From: Streptomyces celluloflavus
GTDB lineage: Bacteria; Actinomycetota; Actinomycetes; Streptomycetales; Streptomycetaceae
Length of the DNA stretch: 64,000 bases
Direction: 5' to 3'
NCBI GenBank assembly: GCA_000720995.1
Contig: JOEL01000011.1
Span: forward strand, 117,995 to 181,994
The first letter of the stretch is position 1. Each line of letters opens with the position of its first letter. A model generated the notes under the pieces. That model saw only the letters and a list, made by a program, of their open reading frames with translations, was not told the DNA's origin and did no database searches. This document shows positions 25,075-33,534 of the stretch, one piece after another. The position numbers were made by a program, and so were the translations under genes.

Positions 25075-26389
25075 GGTTTACGACCGCTGGCACAAGTCCC
25101 GTCCGGGTAAGGACGACAAGGAGTGCGGCGAGCACACCAGCAAGACGCGCAAGCTCGTGCCGAGCAGCGACCACGGCAAGGGGAAGCGGTGGCAAGTCCG
25201 CTGGCGTGACGCCGGCGGGAAGCAGTGCAAAGAGAACTTCGGAAAGAAGGCCGACGCCGACACGCGCGCGGCCACCATCAAGGCCGACCTCGATCGCGGC
25301 TTGTACATCGACCCCTCGGCCGGCAAGGAGAGCTTCCGAGCCGTCGCCGAGCGGTGGCGCATGTCCGCAGTGCACCGGCCCACCACGGCGTCACGTGTTG
25401 AGCGTGGGCTGCGCAATCACATCTATCCGATGTTCGGTGATCGCCCGGTTGCCGGCATACGGGCGTCGGACATACAAGCCTGGATCAAGGACCGTTCGCA
25501 GGTGCTCGCGCCCTCGACTCTAGAGGTCACGTACGCCTATCTGGTCACGCCCCTGAAGTCGGCCGTACGGGACCGGATCATCGCGAGCAACCCGTGTGAC
25601 GGCGTCCGGCTTCCGCGTCAGCGGAGAGTCGAGGTCACGCCCCTGCATAACGACGCGGTACGGGCGCTCATCGAAGCGGCGGCGCCGAGATTCCGCGCCC
25701 TGTACCTGCTCGCGGCGTCATCGGGGCTGCGCCAAGGGGAATTGTTCGGCCTGGAGGTCGACTGCATCGACTTCCTGCGCCGGGAGGCCAAGGTGCGTCA
25801 GCAACTCGTCGACCCGGACGACGGCGAGCCGTACCTCGGCGAACCCAAGACCCATCAGAGCTATCGCACGGTGCCGCTCACGAAAGCAGTGGTCGACGCA
25901 CTCGCCGCGCATCTCGAACAGTTCCCGGCGCATGGCGTGAAGATCGAGGATCGTACGGACCCGCGGAAACCCCGGACCCGCACGGCGCGGCTCCTCTTCC
26001 TCAATCAGCGTCGCGAAGTGTTCCGGCGCGGCGCCTGGTCGCAGGTGTGGGGGAGGTCCCGCAAGCTTGCGGGCGAGGCGCTCACCAAGGCGTACGACAC
26101 TGCACACGCGGCATGGGTACGCGCCGGCAAGCCCGAGGGGCGCGAACCGGCCCGGGTAGTGATCCCCGAAGGCGCCAGCCTGCACGACCTGCGGCACTTC
26201 TACGCCTCGCTGCTGATCAAGCACGGTGAGAACGTGAAGACCGTGCAGAAGCGTCTCGGGCACACGAAGCCATCGATCACGCTCGACACGTATACGCACC
26301 TGTGGCCCGATGAGGAAGACACAACGCGGGCCGCCGTCGAGGCTGTCCTCGGCGATGTGCCCCCGTTGTGCCCTGCAAAGTCTGCCTAG
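25067..26389 (+). CDS. int: Site-specific tyrosine integrase
   Basis: 440 residues. An N-terminal arm-binding part (residues 1-80, Lys/Arg-rich), a core-binding domain (about 95-180, FRAVAERWRMSAVHRPTTASRVERGLRNHI) and a catalytic domain. The catalytic set is R222 (ASSGLRQGELFGLE), H373 and R376 (HDLRHFYASLLI), the LGH motif (KRLGHTKPSITLDTY) and nucleophile Y409. A stretch of about 40 extra residues with RTARLLFLNQR sits inside the catalytic domain, common in actinomycete integrases. It lies 31 bases from the right attachment repeat. Confidence 0.93.
   Translation: MAEVYDRWHKSRPGKDDKECGEHTSKTRKLVPSSDHGKGKRWQVRWRDAGGKQCKENFGKKADADTRAATIKADLDRGLYIDPSAGKESFRAVAERWRMSAVHRPTTASRVERGLRNHIYPMFGDRPVAGIRASDIQAWIKDRSQVLAPSTLEVTYAYLVTPLKSAVRDRIIASNPCDGVRLPRQRRVEVTPLHNDAVRALIEAAAPRFRALYLLAASSGLRQGELFGLEVDCIDFLRREAKVRQQLVDPDDGEPYLGEPKTHQSYRTVPLTKAVVDALAAHLEQFPAHGVKIEDRTDPRKPRTRTARLLFLNQRREVFRRGAWSQVWGRSRKLAGEALTKAYDTAHAAWVRAGKPEGREPARVVIPEGASLHDLRHFYASLLIKHGENVKTVQKRLGHTKPSITLDTYTHLWPDEEDTTRAAVEAVLGDVPPLCPAKSA
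26356..26373. repeat. Paired TGTGCCC, candidate integrase arm site (right)
   Basis: TGTGCCC at 26356-26362 and 26367-26373, inside the last codons of int. Same orientation and same 11-base phase as the pair at 14160-14177. Confidence 0.45.
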
Positions 26390-26417
26390 CTGCGTTCGTG
26401 CAGGTCAGGCCGGTTGA

Positions 26418-26906
26418 TCACCGGTAGTTCACGAACTGGATCGCGAAGTCCAGGTCCTTCCCCTTGAGCAGCTGCTGCACCGCCTGGAGGTCGTCCCGGC
26501 TCTTCGACGTGACCCGGAGTTCGTCGCCCTGCACCTGCGCCTTGACGCCCTTCGGGCCCTCATCGCGGATGATCTTGGCGACCTTCTTCGCGTTCTCCTG
26601 CGAGATCCCCTCCTCGATCGAGGCGAAGATCTTGTACTCCTTGCCCGAGGGCTGCGGCTCGCCCGCGTCCAGCGACTTCAGCGAGATCCCGCGCTTGATG
26701 AGCTTGGACTGGAAGATGTCGAGCACGGCCTTGACCCGCTCCTCGGCGTTGGCCCGCATCTCGATCTTCTCGCCCGACCACTCGATCGACGCGCCCACGC
26801 CCTTGAAGTCGTAGCGCTGCGAGATCTCCTTGGCGGCCTGGTTGAGGGCGTTGTCGACCTCCTGCCGCTCGACCTTCGAGACGATGTCGAAACTGGAGTC
26901 GGCCAT
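26418..26906 (-). CDS. yajQ: YajQ-family nucleotide-binding protein
   Basis: 162 residues, the normal length of YajQ (UPF0234). Conserved features: [13 protein letters not shown] at the start, [30 protein letters not shown] at the end. YajQ proteins bind nucleotides (cyclic di-GMP in some bacteria); the role in Streptomyces is not established. The start is the ATG before ADSS with GAGGAG upstream. The last four codons lie in the attachment repeat, so insertion of the element left the protein intact and only changed the stop from TAG to TGA. Confidence 0.92.
   Translation of the reverse strand: MADSSFDIVSKVERQEVDNALNQAAKEISQRYDFKGVGASIEWSGEKIEMRANAEERVKAVLDIFQSKLIKRGISLKSLDAGEPQPSGKEYKIFASIEEGISQENAKKVAKIIRDEGPKGVKAQVQGDELRVTSKSRDDLQAVQQLLKGKDLDFAIQFVNYR
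26420..26433. repeat. Right attachment site (attR) within the yajQ 3' end
   Basis: ACCGGTAGTTCACG, identical to 14039-14052. On the minus strand it encodes the C-terminal VNYR; the stop (TGA) comes from the element side while the left copy is followed by TAG. Confidence 0.8.
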
Positions 26907-27094
26907 ATTGAGTTGGCTCCTCGTACGTAGATCCGTCAGGGGTACGGCCCATCCGGACCGCCCCGCAAGCCTAGCCACCCACCCGTGATCCAGCAGTGCG
27001 GAATCGAGTGGCGAACCACCCCCAGCCATCGGGTATGGTTTACGTCGTTGCCCCGGAAAACCGCCTTACAGCGGGCCTCCAGGCAGCAAACCCT

Positions 27095-27176
27095 GGCGGT
27101 GTGCCCGAGCGGCCAAAGGGAGCAGACTGTAAATCTGCCGGCTTCGCCTTCCCAGGTTCGAATCCTGGCGCCGCCA
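27095..27176 (+). tRNA. tRNA-Tyr (GTA)
   Basis: An 82-base class II tRNA with a seven-pair acceptor stem, long variable arm, anticodon GTA in CTGTAAA and T-arm GGTTCGAATCC. CCA is not encoded. The tRNA-Tyr gene is the known integration target of SLP1 in S. coelicolor; here it is intact and the element sits in the neighbouring yajQ instead. A TATGGT at 27034-27039 may be its -10. Confidence 0.97.
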
Positions 27177-27184
27177 CAGGTGGA

Positions 27185-27228
27185 AAAACGGCCCCTGAAC
27201 TGCATTAATGCAGTTCAGGGGCCGTTTT
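27185..27228. terminator. Perfect 44-base palindrome, terminator after tRNA-Tyr
   Basis: Both halves are fully complementary (22 bases each). It ends in CGTTTT and begins with AAAACG, so it can terminate transcription in both directions. Confidence 0.85.
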
Positions 27229-27422
27229 GCCATGCGGTTTTCCTCGTGCCCTCTTCGCGCCCTCTGCGCTCTTCGCCCCGCTCGCTCCCTCCAGCGGCGA
27301 ATTTCCGGCGGCTTCGCGGCGTCCGTGCGGCGGGTGACCGGTTCACCGGGCCGGTCGCTCCCGTGGGCCGTGCCGGTGCGTAGCGCTCGCGGCGGGGGGA
27401 GTGGCGGGGTAGATATGGGGGT

Positions 27423-30182
27423 ATGGCCCGAATCCGGAGCCGTTCCTGGGGGCTCACGGGCCGATGGCTCGCCAGTTGGCTCCCGGGGCACAGGCGCGAG
27501 CGGCGAGAGCGGAGCCCGGATTCGCGGGTGCCGTCGGCGCGGCGTCCCAAGTCGCTGGCGGGCGTCCGCAGCGTCGCCGGGCAGATGTTCGTGCTGCAAC
27601 TGCTGATCGTGCTGCTGCTCGTGGTGGCCGCGGTGGCCACGCTGCTGCTCCAGGCGCGGAGCGACAGGTTCCAGGCGGCCCGCGACCGTACGCTGGCCGC
27701 GGCCGAGGCGTTCGCCCACGGGCCCGGACTGGTGGACGCGCTGCGCGGCCCCGACCCGACCGCGGTGCTCCAGCCGCTGACCGAAGCGGCACGCAAAAAG
27801 GGCCAGGTGGACTTCATCGCCGTGCTCAACCGGCAGGGCATCCGCTACACCCACCCGCTGCCGGCCGAGATCGGGAAGAAGTTCGTCGGCACCATCGGAC
27901 CGTCGCTGGCCGGCCGCACCACCACCGAGAGCGTGCACGGCCCGCTGGGCGACGAGGAGCAGGCGGTGGTCCCGGTCACCGACGCGCACGGCGCGGTCGT
28001 CGGCCTGGTGGCGTCCGGCATCAAGGTCAGCCGGGTGAGCAGCGCGATCGACCGTCAGCTGCCGGTGCTCCTCGGCGCCGGCGCCGCCGCGCTCGTCCTG
28101 GCGACCGGCGGCGCGGCGCTGGTGAGCCGGCGGCTGCAGCGGCAGACCCATGGACTCGGCCCGGCCGAGATGACCCGGATGTACGAGCACCAGGACGCCG
28201 TACTGCACGCGGTGCGCGAGGGCGTGGTGATCATCGGCGGCGACGGCCGGGTCCTGCTCGCCAACGACGAGGCGCGCCGCCTCCTGGACCTGCCCCCGGA
28301 CGCGGAGGGGCGCCGCGTCACCGACCTCGGCCTCGACGCCCGCGCGGCCGGACTGCTGGCCTCCCGGCGCGTCGCCACCGACGAGGTGCTCCCCGTCGGG
28401 GACCGGCTGCTGGCGGTGAACCACCGGCCCACGGACCGCCGGGGCGGCCCGCCCGGCAGCGTGGCCACCCTGCGGGACACCACCGAGCTGCGCGCGCTCG
28501 CGGGGAAGGCCGAGGTCGCGCGCGGCCGGCTGCGGCTGCTGTACGACGCGAGCGTCGCCATCGGGACGACGCTCGACGTGGCGCGTACCGCCGAGGAGCT
28601 CACCGAGGTCGCCACCCCCCGGTTCGCCGACTACGTCAGCGTCGATCTCGCCCCGGCCGTCCTGCGGGGCGAGGAGCCGCCGGTGGCGGTGCGCGGCTCG
28701 GCGGCGGAGGTGCGCCGGGTGGCGGTCCGCGGCGCCCGGGACGACCACCCCTTGTACCCGGTGGGCGAGCCGGTGACGTACGCCGCGCCCACTCCGCAGG
28801 CCACGGGGTTCATCAGCGGGCATCCGGTGCTCGTCCCCGACCTGCGGACCGCCGTCGACTGGCGTACGCAGGGGGCCGCGCACGCCGAGCGGGTCCTGGA
28901 CTACGGGTTCCACTCGCTCATCACCGTCCCGCTGAAGGCCCGGGGCGTGCTGACGGGGATCGTCAACTTCTGGCGTACCGAGGAGAGCGGCCCCTACGAG
29001 GCGGACGATCTGTCGCTGGCCGAGGAGCTGGCGGCGCGCGCCGCGGTGTGCATCGACAACGCGCGCCGTTACACGCGCGAGCACGCCCTGGCCGTGACGT
29101 TGCAGCACAGCCTGCTGCCGCGCGGCCTGCCCGAGCAGAACGCCCTCGACATCGCCTACCGCTACCTGCCCGCCCAGTCGGGGGTGGGCGGCGACTGGTT
29201 CGACGTCATCCCGCTGCCGGGCGCCCGCGTCGCCCTGGTCGTCGGCGACGTGGTCGGCCACGGTCTGCACGCCGCCGCCACGATGGGCCGGCTGCGCACG
29301 GCGGTGCAGAACTTCTCCTCCCTCGATCTGCCGCCGGACGAACTCCTCGGACATCTCGACGAGTTGGTCGGCCGCATCGACCAGGAGGCGTCCGCCGCGG
29401 AGGGGGAACCCGTGATCGCGGGCGCCACCTGCCTGTACGCGATCTACGACCCGGTCTCGGGAGTCTGCACCCTGGCCCGCGCGGGCCACCATCTGCCGGC
29501 CCTCGTCCACCCCGACGGCACCGTACGGTTCCCCGAACTCCCCGCCGGCCCGCCGCTCGGTCTGGGCGGTATGCCCTTCGAGGCCACGGAACTGCCGCTG
29601 CCCGAGGGCAGCAGCCTGGTCCTGTTCACCGACGGGCTGATCGAGGACCGCAGGCGGGACATCGACGCCGGGCTGGAGATCCTCAGCCGCACGCTGGCGG
29701 CCCCCGGCCGGTCGCCGCAGGAGATCTGCGAGGCGGTGCTCGACGTGCTGCCGCCCGCCGAGCAGAGTGACGACATCGCCCTGCTCGTCGCCCGCACCCA
29801 CGTCCTGGCGGCCGGTCAGGTCGCCGAGTGGGAGCTGCCCACCGACCCCGCGGCCGTGGCCGGCGCCCGCGCCGACGTCAGCCGGCAGCTGACGCGGTGG
29901 GGCCTGGACGATGCGGTGTTCACCACCGAACTCATCCTCAGCGAGCTGATCACCAACGCCATCCGGCACGCCTCCGGCCCGGTCCACGTACGCCTGTTGC
30001 GCGACCGCAGCCTGATCTGCGAGGTCTCCGACACCAGCAGCACCTCACCGCATCTGCGCTACGCGGCCGCGGAGGACGAGGGCGGCCGCGGCCTGTTCCT
30101 CGTCGCCCAGCTCGCCGAACGGTGGGGCACCCGGTACACCTCGGAAGGCAAGGTCATCTGGGCCGAACAGCCGCTCTTCTGA
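27423..30182 (+). CDS. Multidomain PP2C (SpoIIE-type) phosphatase with sensor and kinase-like domains
   Basis: 919 residues. Order: basic N-terminus; a membrane helix (about 55-73); an extracytoplasmic PAS/dCache-like sensor (75-205); second membrane helix (about 215-235); PAS (255-350, VREGVVIIGGDGRVLLANDEAR); GAF (360-545, TLDVARTAEELTEVATPRFADYVSVDL); SpoIIE PP2C (560-780, YLPAQSGVGGDWFDVIPLPGARVALVVGDVVGHG and the acidic SDDIALLVAR); and a C-terminal HATPase_c (790-919, TTELILSELITNAIRHASG). This is a complete partner-switch signalling unit: the phosphatase acts on anti-anti-sigma factors and the last domain resembles RsbW-type kinases. ATG start with GGGG just upstream. It is monocistronic, bounded by a palindromic terminator on each side. 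Confidence 0.92.
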   Translation: MARIRSRSWGLTGRWLASWLPGHRRERRERSPDSRVPSARRPKSLAGVRSVAGQMFVLQLLIVLLLVVAAVATLLLQARSDRFQAARDRTLAAAEAFAHGPGLVDALRGPDPTAVLQPLTEAARKKGQVDFIAVLNRQGIRYTHPLPAEIGKKFVGTIGPSLAGRTTTESVHGPLGDEEQAVVPVTDAHGAVVGLVASGIKVSRVSSAIDRQLPVLLGAGAAALVLATGGAALVSRRLQRQTHGLGPAEMTRMYEHQDAVLHAVREGVVIIGGDGRVLLANDEARRLLDLPPDAEGRRVTDLGLDARAAGLLASRRVATDEVLPVGDRLLAVNHRPTDRRGGPPGSVATLRDTTELRALAGKAEVARGRLRLLYDASVAIGTTLDVARTAEELTEVATPRFADYVSVDLAPAVLRGEEPPVAVRGSAAEVRRVAVRGARDDHPLYPVGEPVTYAAPTPQATGFISGHPVLVPDLRTAVDWRTQGAAHAERVLDYGFHSLITVPLKARGVLTGIVNFWRTEESGPYEADDLSLAEELAARAAVCIDNARRYTREHALAVTLQHSLLPRGLPEQNALDIAYRYLPAQSGVGGDWFDVIPLPGARVALVVGDVVGHGLHAAATMGRLRTAVQNFSSLDLPPDELLGHLDELVGRIDQEASAAEGEPVIAGATCLYAIYDPVSGVCTLARAGHHLPALVHPDGTVRFPELPAGPPLGLGGMPFEATELPLPEGSSLVLFTDGLIEDRRRDIDAGLEILSRTLAAPGRSPQEICEAVLDVLPPAEQSDDIALLVARTHVLAAGQVAEWELPTDPAAVAGARADVSRQLTRWGLDDAVFTTELILSELITNAIRHASGPVHVRLLRDRSLICEVSDTSSTSPHLRYAAAEDEGGRGLFLVAQLAERWGTRYTSEGKVIWAEQPLF

Positions 30183-30199
30183 GGGCGCGCGCCGCACCG

Positions 30200-30247
30200 C
30201 CGCCGTACGGCCCGGCCGAGCGCGTACCGGCCGGGCTTTACGGCGGT
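30200..30247. terminator. Bidirectional terminator between convergent genes
   Basis: Two stacked arm pairs, CCGCCGTA...TTACGGCGG outside and GGCCCGGCC...GGCCGGGCT inside, form one long hairpin between the PP2C gene and the oxidoreductase gene. Confidence 0.6.
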
Positions 30248-30312
30248 GGCCTGTCACCTGTGCGGCGGTCGCTCACCCGCAGGAGCGGACCGGCACCCGC
30301 CGGCACGCCGCC

Positions 30313-30975
30313 TCAGTGCGCGGCCACCGCCCGTACCGCGTCGGCCAGCGGGACATCGCCGTTGACCAGTTCCAGGCACCGGCCGGCGGTGGCCGGTTCG
30401 GTGAGCAGGGCGGCCAGCACGGCTGCCACGTCGTCGCGGGTCACCGCGCCGCGGCCGGTCGCGTCGGCCAGCGTCACCAGGCCCGTTCCGACGTCGTCCG
30501 TCAGCCGGCCGGGGCGCAGGATCGTCCAGTCGAGTCCGGCGCGGGAGCGTACGTCCGCGTCCGCGGCGCCCTTCGCGCGCAGGTAGGCCGCGAAGACCGG
30601 GTCGGTGTCCGCCGGGGGTTCGCGGTCCGCGCCCATCGACGAGACCACGACGAAGCGCCGCACCCCGGCCGCCTCGGCCGCGTCCGCGAAGAGGACCGCG
30701 GCGCCGCGGTCCACGCTGTCCTTGCGGGCCTCGCCGCTGCCGGGGCCCGCGCCCGCGGCGAAGACGGCCGCGTCCGCGCCCTCCAGATGGCGCGCGACAT
30801 CCGCCACCGTCGCCGACTCCAGGTCGCAGACCACCGGTTCGGCTCCCGCGGCCAGCACGTCCCCGGCCTGTCCGGGCCGCCGGACGATGCCCGCGACCTC
30901 GTCCCCGCGCCCGGCGAGCAACCGCTCCAGCCGAAGCGCGATCTGACCATGTCCACCTGCGATGACAATGCGCAT
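30313..30975 (-). CDS. NAD(P)-binding atypical short-chain dehydrogenase
   Basis: 220 residues from ATG (MRIVIAGGHGQ). The Rossmann motif is GGHGQIALRL, and the NmrA/YwnB-like features EPVVCDLESATV, VVVSSMGADREPP and DWTILRPGRLTDD place it in the atypical SDR group (SDR a5 type). The TILRPGRL pattern replaces the YxxxK catalytic pair, so it may be a redox sensor or an isomerase-like enzyme. An extension to 31035 is possible but has no ribosome site. Confidence 0.82.
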   Translation of the reverse strand: MRIVIAGGHGQIALRLERLLAGRGDEVAGIVRRPGQAGDVLAAGAEPVVCDLESATVADVARHLEGADAAVFAAGAGPGSGEARKDSVDRGAAVLFADAAEAAGVRRFVVVSSMGADREPPADTDPVFAAYLRAKGAADADVRSRAGLDWTILRPGRLTDDVGTGLVTLADATGRGAVTRDDVAAVLAALLTEPATAGRCLELVNGDVPLADAVRAVAAH

Positions 30976-31077
30976 GATGCCGACCGTACGCGCAACTCCC
31001 GCGCCGCACCGCCGGGACGGGGCGGCGTCGGCCACTCCGGACGACCGGACGGCGGGACGACCGGGCCGGCCCCGGCG

Positions 31078-32364
31078 TCAGCGCTGCGACTGCCGGGGCA
31101 GCTCCAGCGCCACCTCGGCCGCCGAGTCGCAGTACTCGCGCACCGCGCTGGTACGCGCCACCACCCGCCCGCGGTGCACCACGATCCGGCTGTAGGCGAG
31201 CGAGAGCGCCCCGGCGATCCGCTCGCCGCGGACGGCCAGCAGCTCGGCGGGGAAGCCCGCCTCGACGCGGACCTCCGGCAGGCCCAGCGTCGCCCGCGCC
31301 GCCGTGCTCACCGTCTCGTACGCGGCCTCGGGCGTGGCCTCACCCAGCGACGCCAGCAGATACGCGGCCTCCAGCGGATCGCCGCGGCCCACCGGATTGG
31401 CCACATCGCGCAGCGCCCCGCTGCCCGCCGCGACCCGCACCCCGGCCGCCCGCAGCAGCCGGACCGGGGCCGGCCGGGAGACCCGGGAGCCGTGCCGCTC
31501 CAGGCCCGTGCAGTCGCCCTGCGGCAGGCAGATCACCGCGACACCGGCGGCGGCCAGCTGTTCGGCGGCCCGGGTCGCCACGCTCCGGGGCATCCGCGCC
31601 ATGCCCGCGCACGGCCCGATCGCGACCCCCGGCCGCAGTCCGCCGGCCATCGCCGCGAAGCGCGCCAGCCGCGCGGGGTCGTCACCGTCTGTGTGCAGGT
31701 CCACCGGGCAGCCGTGCTCGCCGGCCAGCTCCAGGACCACCTCGGCGTACCCGGCCGGATCGGGGTCCAGGTCCGGGCAGCCGCCGATGACCGAGGCGCC
31801 CATCTTCACCGCGTCCCGCAGCATCGCCAGCCCGTCCGCGCCGGCCACGCCGGTCAGCACCCGGGGCACCGCCACCGCCGCCAGATCGGCCAGCCCGCGC
31901 AGCGACCGGCGCGCCTGGAGCACCGCCTCCAGCGAGCGCAGGCCCTGTACGTCGCCGATCCGGACGTGGCTGCGGCAGGCGGTCGCGCCGTGCCCGAGCT
32001 GCAGCAGCGCGGCCTCCGTCGTACGCCGCTGGACGTCCTCGGGGGAGTCGGCGGCGGGGCCGTCGCAGTCCGCCGTCAGCGCGGTGTCACAGTGCGCGTG
32101 CGGTTCGGCGGGGGCGGGGAGCAGGAGATAGCCGGCGAGGTCGATGCGGGCGCCGTACGGGCCGAGGCTGCCGGTCGTCCCGACGGCCTCGATGCACCCG
32201 CCGCCGAGCCGTACGTCCACCGTGCGCCCGTCGGCGAGCCGGGCGCCGCACAGGACCAGCGCGCCCGCGTCCGGCTTGGGGTGCCGGGCGGTGCCGGCGG
32301 GGCCGCCCGGCTGGTCCGGCCTGTCCGGCTGGGGATGCGGCTGCGGTGAACTGCTGTCGGACAT
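31078..32364 (-). CDS. Amidohydrolase, cytosine-deaminase-like
   Basis: 428 residues. Metal-binding features of the amidohydrolase superfamily: PAEPHAHCDTAL (HxH), CPVDLHTDGDDPARLARFA (His), and CRSHVRIGDVQG. The arrangement HxHxD... and LHTDGDD is that of cytosine deaminase/atrazine-chlorohydrolase-like enzymes. The usual late Asp motif (HD...) is weak: VAAGSGALRDVANPVGRGDP replaces GTDNVRD, so activity on cytosine is uncertain. GAGGAGCG precedes the ATG of MSDSSS. It lies between the oxidoreductase gene and the tRNA-Thr gene. Confidence 0.8.
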   Translation of the reverse strand: MSDSSSPQPHPQPDRPDQPGGPAGTARHPKPDAGALVLCGARLADGRTVDVRLGGGCIEAVGTTGSLGPYGARIDLAGYLLLPAPAEPHAHCDTALTADCDGPAADSPEDVQRRTTEAALLQLGHGATACRSHVRIGDVQGLRSLEAVLQARRSLRGLADLAAVAVPRVLTGVAGADGLAMLRDAVKMGASVIGGCPDLDPDPAGYAEVVLELAGEHGCPVDLHTDGDDPARLARFAAMAGGLRPGVAIGPCAGMARMPRSVATRAAEQLAAAGVAVICLPQGDCTGLERHGSRVSRPAPVRLLRAAGVRVAAGSGALRDVANPVGRGDPLEAAYLLASLGEATPEAAYETVSTAARATLGLPEVRVEAGFPAELLAVRGERIAGALSLAYSRIVVHRGRVVARTSAVREYCDSAAEVALELPRQSQR

Positions 32365-32546
32365 CGCGCTCCTCGAAGGCACGGGCGTGCAAGATCACGC
32401 AGCGTTCGTCCGAGCCTATGGGGCGGCCGGGAGAGCTTCGAGCAGGCGCGGAATAGTCGTACCGGTGTGGTGCGCGGGGCGGCTGGGGCAGGGCCCGGAT
32501 ACGGATTTCACCTTTGGCTGCGGTCCGTGTAATGTCTTCATCGCTC

Positions 32547-32619
32547 GCCCCAATAGCTCAGTCGGCAGAGCGTCTCCATGGTAAGGAGAAGGTCTACGGT
32601 TCGATTCCGTATTGGGGCT
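32547..32619 (+). tRNA. tRNA-Thr (GGT)
   Basis: 73 bases. Acceptor GCCCCAA with TTGGGGC, anticodon stem TCTCC/GGAGA around loop ATGGTAA (anticodon GGT), T-loop TTCGATT. CCA is not encoded. TAATGT at 32530-32535 may be its -10. Confidence 0.95.
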
Positions 32620-32666
32620 CTGATGTGTGAGGTATCCCGCCTTCGGGCGGGGAACTCTTACATCAC

Positions 32667-32739
32667 AGCGGTGTAGCTCAGTCGGTAGAGCAAGCGGCTC
32701 ATAATCGCTGTGTCACCGGTTCAAGTCCGGTCACCGCTA
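32667..32739 (+). tRNA. tRNA-Met (CAT), elongator
   Basis: 73 bases. Acceptor AGCGGTG with CACCGCT, anticodon stem AGCGG/TCGCT around CTCATAA. It lacks the three G-C anticodon pairs and unpaired first base of an initiator tRNA. 47 bases after tRNA-Thr and before rpmG. Confidence 0.94.
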
Positions 32740-32827
32740 CCTACAGTAGCCGATTGTGGGGTCGGTCCTCCGATCGGCTACTCTTTTATGCGTTCATCCG
32801 TCCATTTGTCCGTCAAGGAGCACTCAC

Positions 32828-32992
32828 GTGGCTGCCACCGACGTCCGCCCGAAGATCACGCTGGCCTGCGTGGAGTGCAAGGAGCGGAACTACATCACCA
32901 AGAAGAACCGGCGTAACGACCCGGACCGTCTTGAGATGAAGAAGCACTGCCCTCGTTGCAACTCGCACACCGCGCACCGCGAGACGCGATAA
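32828..32992 (+). CDS. rpmG: 50S ribosomal protein L33 (zinc-binding form)
   Basis: 54 residues with both Cys pairs (CVEC and CPRC), the zinc-containing C+ form. The GTG start has AAGGAGC upstream. Encoded next to tRNA-Met and the MaoC pair, the same order as in mycobacteria (rpmG-hadABC-trpT-secE). Confidence 0.95.
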   Translation: MAATDVRPKITLACVECKERNYITKKNRRNDPDRLEMKKHCPRCNSHTAHRETR

Positions 32993-33005
32993 CACAGGCT
33001 CGTCC

Positions 33006-33040
33006 GTGAGGCCGTCCCCATCCGATGGGGGCGGCCTCAC
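33006..33040 (+). terminator. Terminator after rpmG
   Basis: A 16-base stem with one G-U pair and a three-base loop, 14 bases after the rpmG stop. Confidence 0.75.
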
Positions 33041-33080
33041 GGCGTTATCACCGCATCAGGACAGGGAGGTTGCGAGGCCC

Positions 33081-33533
33081 ATGGCTCTCGACCAGTCATT
33101 TGTAGGTCGCACGTACCCGCCCACCGAGCCGTACGAGGTCGGTCGGGAGAAGATCCGCGAATTCGCCGCGGCGATCGGCGACACCAACCCCGCTTATACC
33201 GACACCGAAGCGGCCAAGGCGCTCGGTCACCCCGAGGTGATCGCACCGCCGACCTTTGTGTTCGCGATCACATTCAGGGCCGCGGGGCAGGTCATCGAGG
33301 ACCCGCAGCTCGGGCTCGACTACAACCGGGTGGTGCACGGCGACCAGAGGTTCGCCTACACCCGCCCGGTGCGCAGCGGCGACCGGCTGACCGTCACCTC
33401 CACCATCGAGGCGGTCAGGTCCATGGCGGGCAACGACATCCTCGATATCCGGGGTGAGGTGCACGACGAGGCGGGCGAACACGTCGTGACCGCCTTCACC
33501 AAGCTGGTGGCCCGCGCCGCCGAGGGGGCCTGA
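33081..33533 (+). CDS. MaoC-like dehydratase subunit, HadA-like
   Basis: 150 residues of hotdog fold. Where catalytic MaoC proteins have D-x-N-x-x-H, this one has GDTNPAYTDTEAAKALGHPEVIAPPTF, with Tyr instead of His, so it looks like the non-catalytic partner. In Mycobacterium tuberculosis HadA and HadC stabilise the active HadB in the fatty acid (mycolate) dehydratase. In this genome mycolates are unlikely, so the substrate may be a fatty or polyketide acyl carrier. ATG with GGGAGG upstream; next gene follows after one base. Confidence 0.85.
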   Translation: MALDQSFVGRTYPPTEPYEVGREKIREFAAAIGDTNPAYTDTEAAKALGHPEVIAPPTFVFAITFRAAGQVIEDPQLGLDYNRVVHGDQRFAYTRPVRSGDRLTVTSTIEAVRSMAGNDILDIRGEVHDEAGEHVVTAFTKLVARAAEGA

Positions 33534-33534
33534 G

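Larger units (their letters stand above)
14039..26433. mobile_element. Integrative element in the 3' end of yajQ (12.4 kb)
   Basis: Bounded by a 14-base direct repeat (14039-14052 and 26420-26433). The right copy encodes the last residues (VNYR) of yajQ. Inside are a tyrosine integrase at the right end, an excisionase, a prim-pol/ATPase replication pair, a GntR regulator and cargo genes: the usual order rep-xis-int of actinomycete integrative elements (AICEs). No FtsK/TraB-like translocase or Spd proteins are visible, so it may be replication-competent but depend on other elements for transfer. Some genes use TTG starts and the local GC is slightly lower than the flanks. Confidence 0.85.

Noticed and set aside
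27185-27228. Palindrome after tRNA-Tyr as an attachment site
   Set aside because: It has terminator form and no matching copy was seen at the other end of the element.
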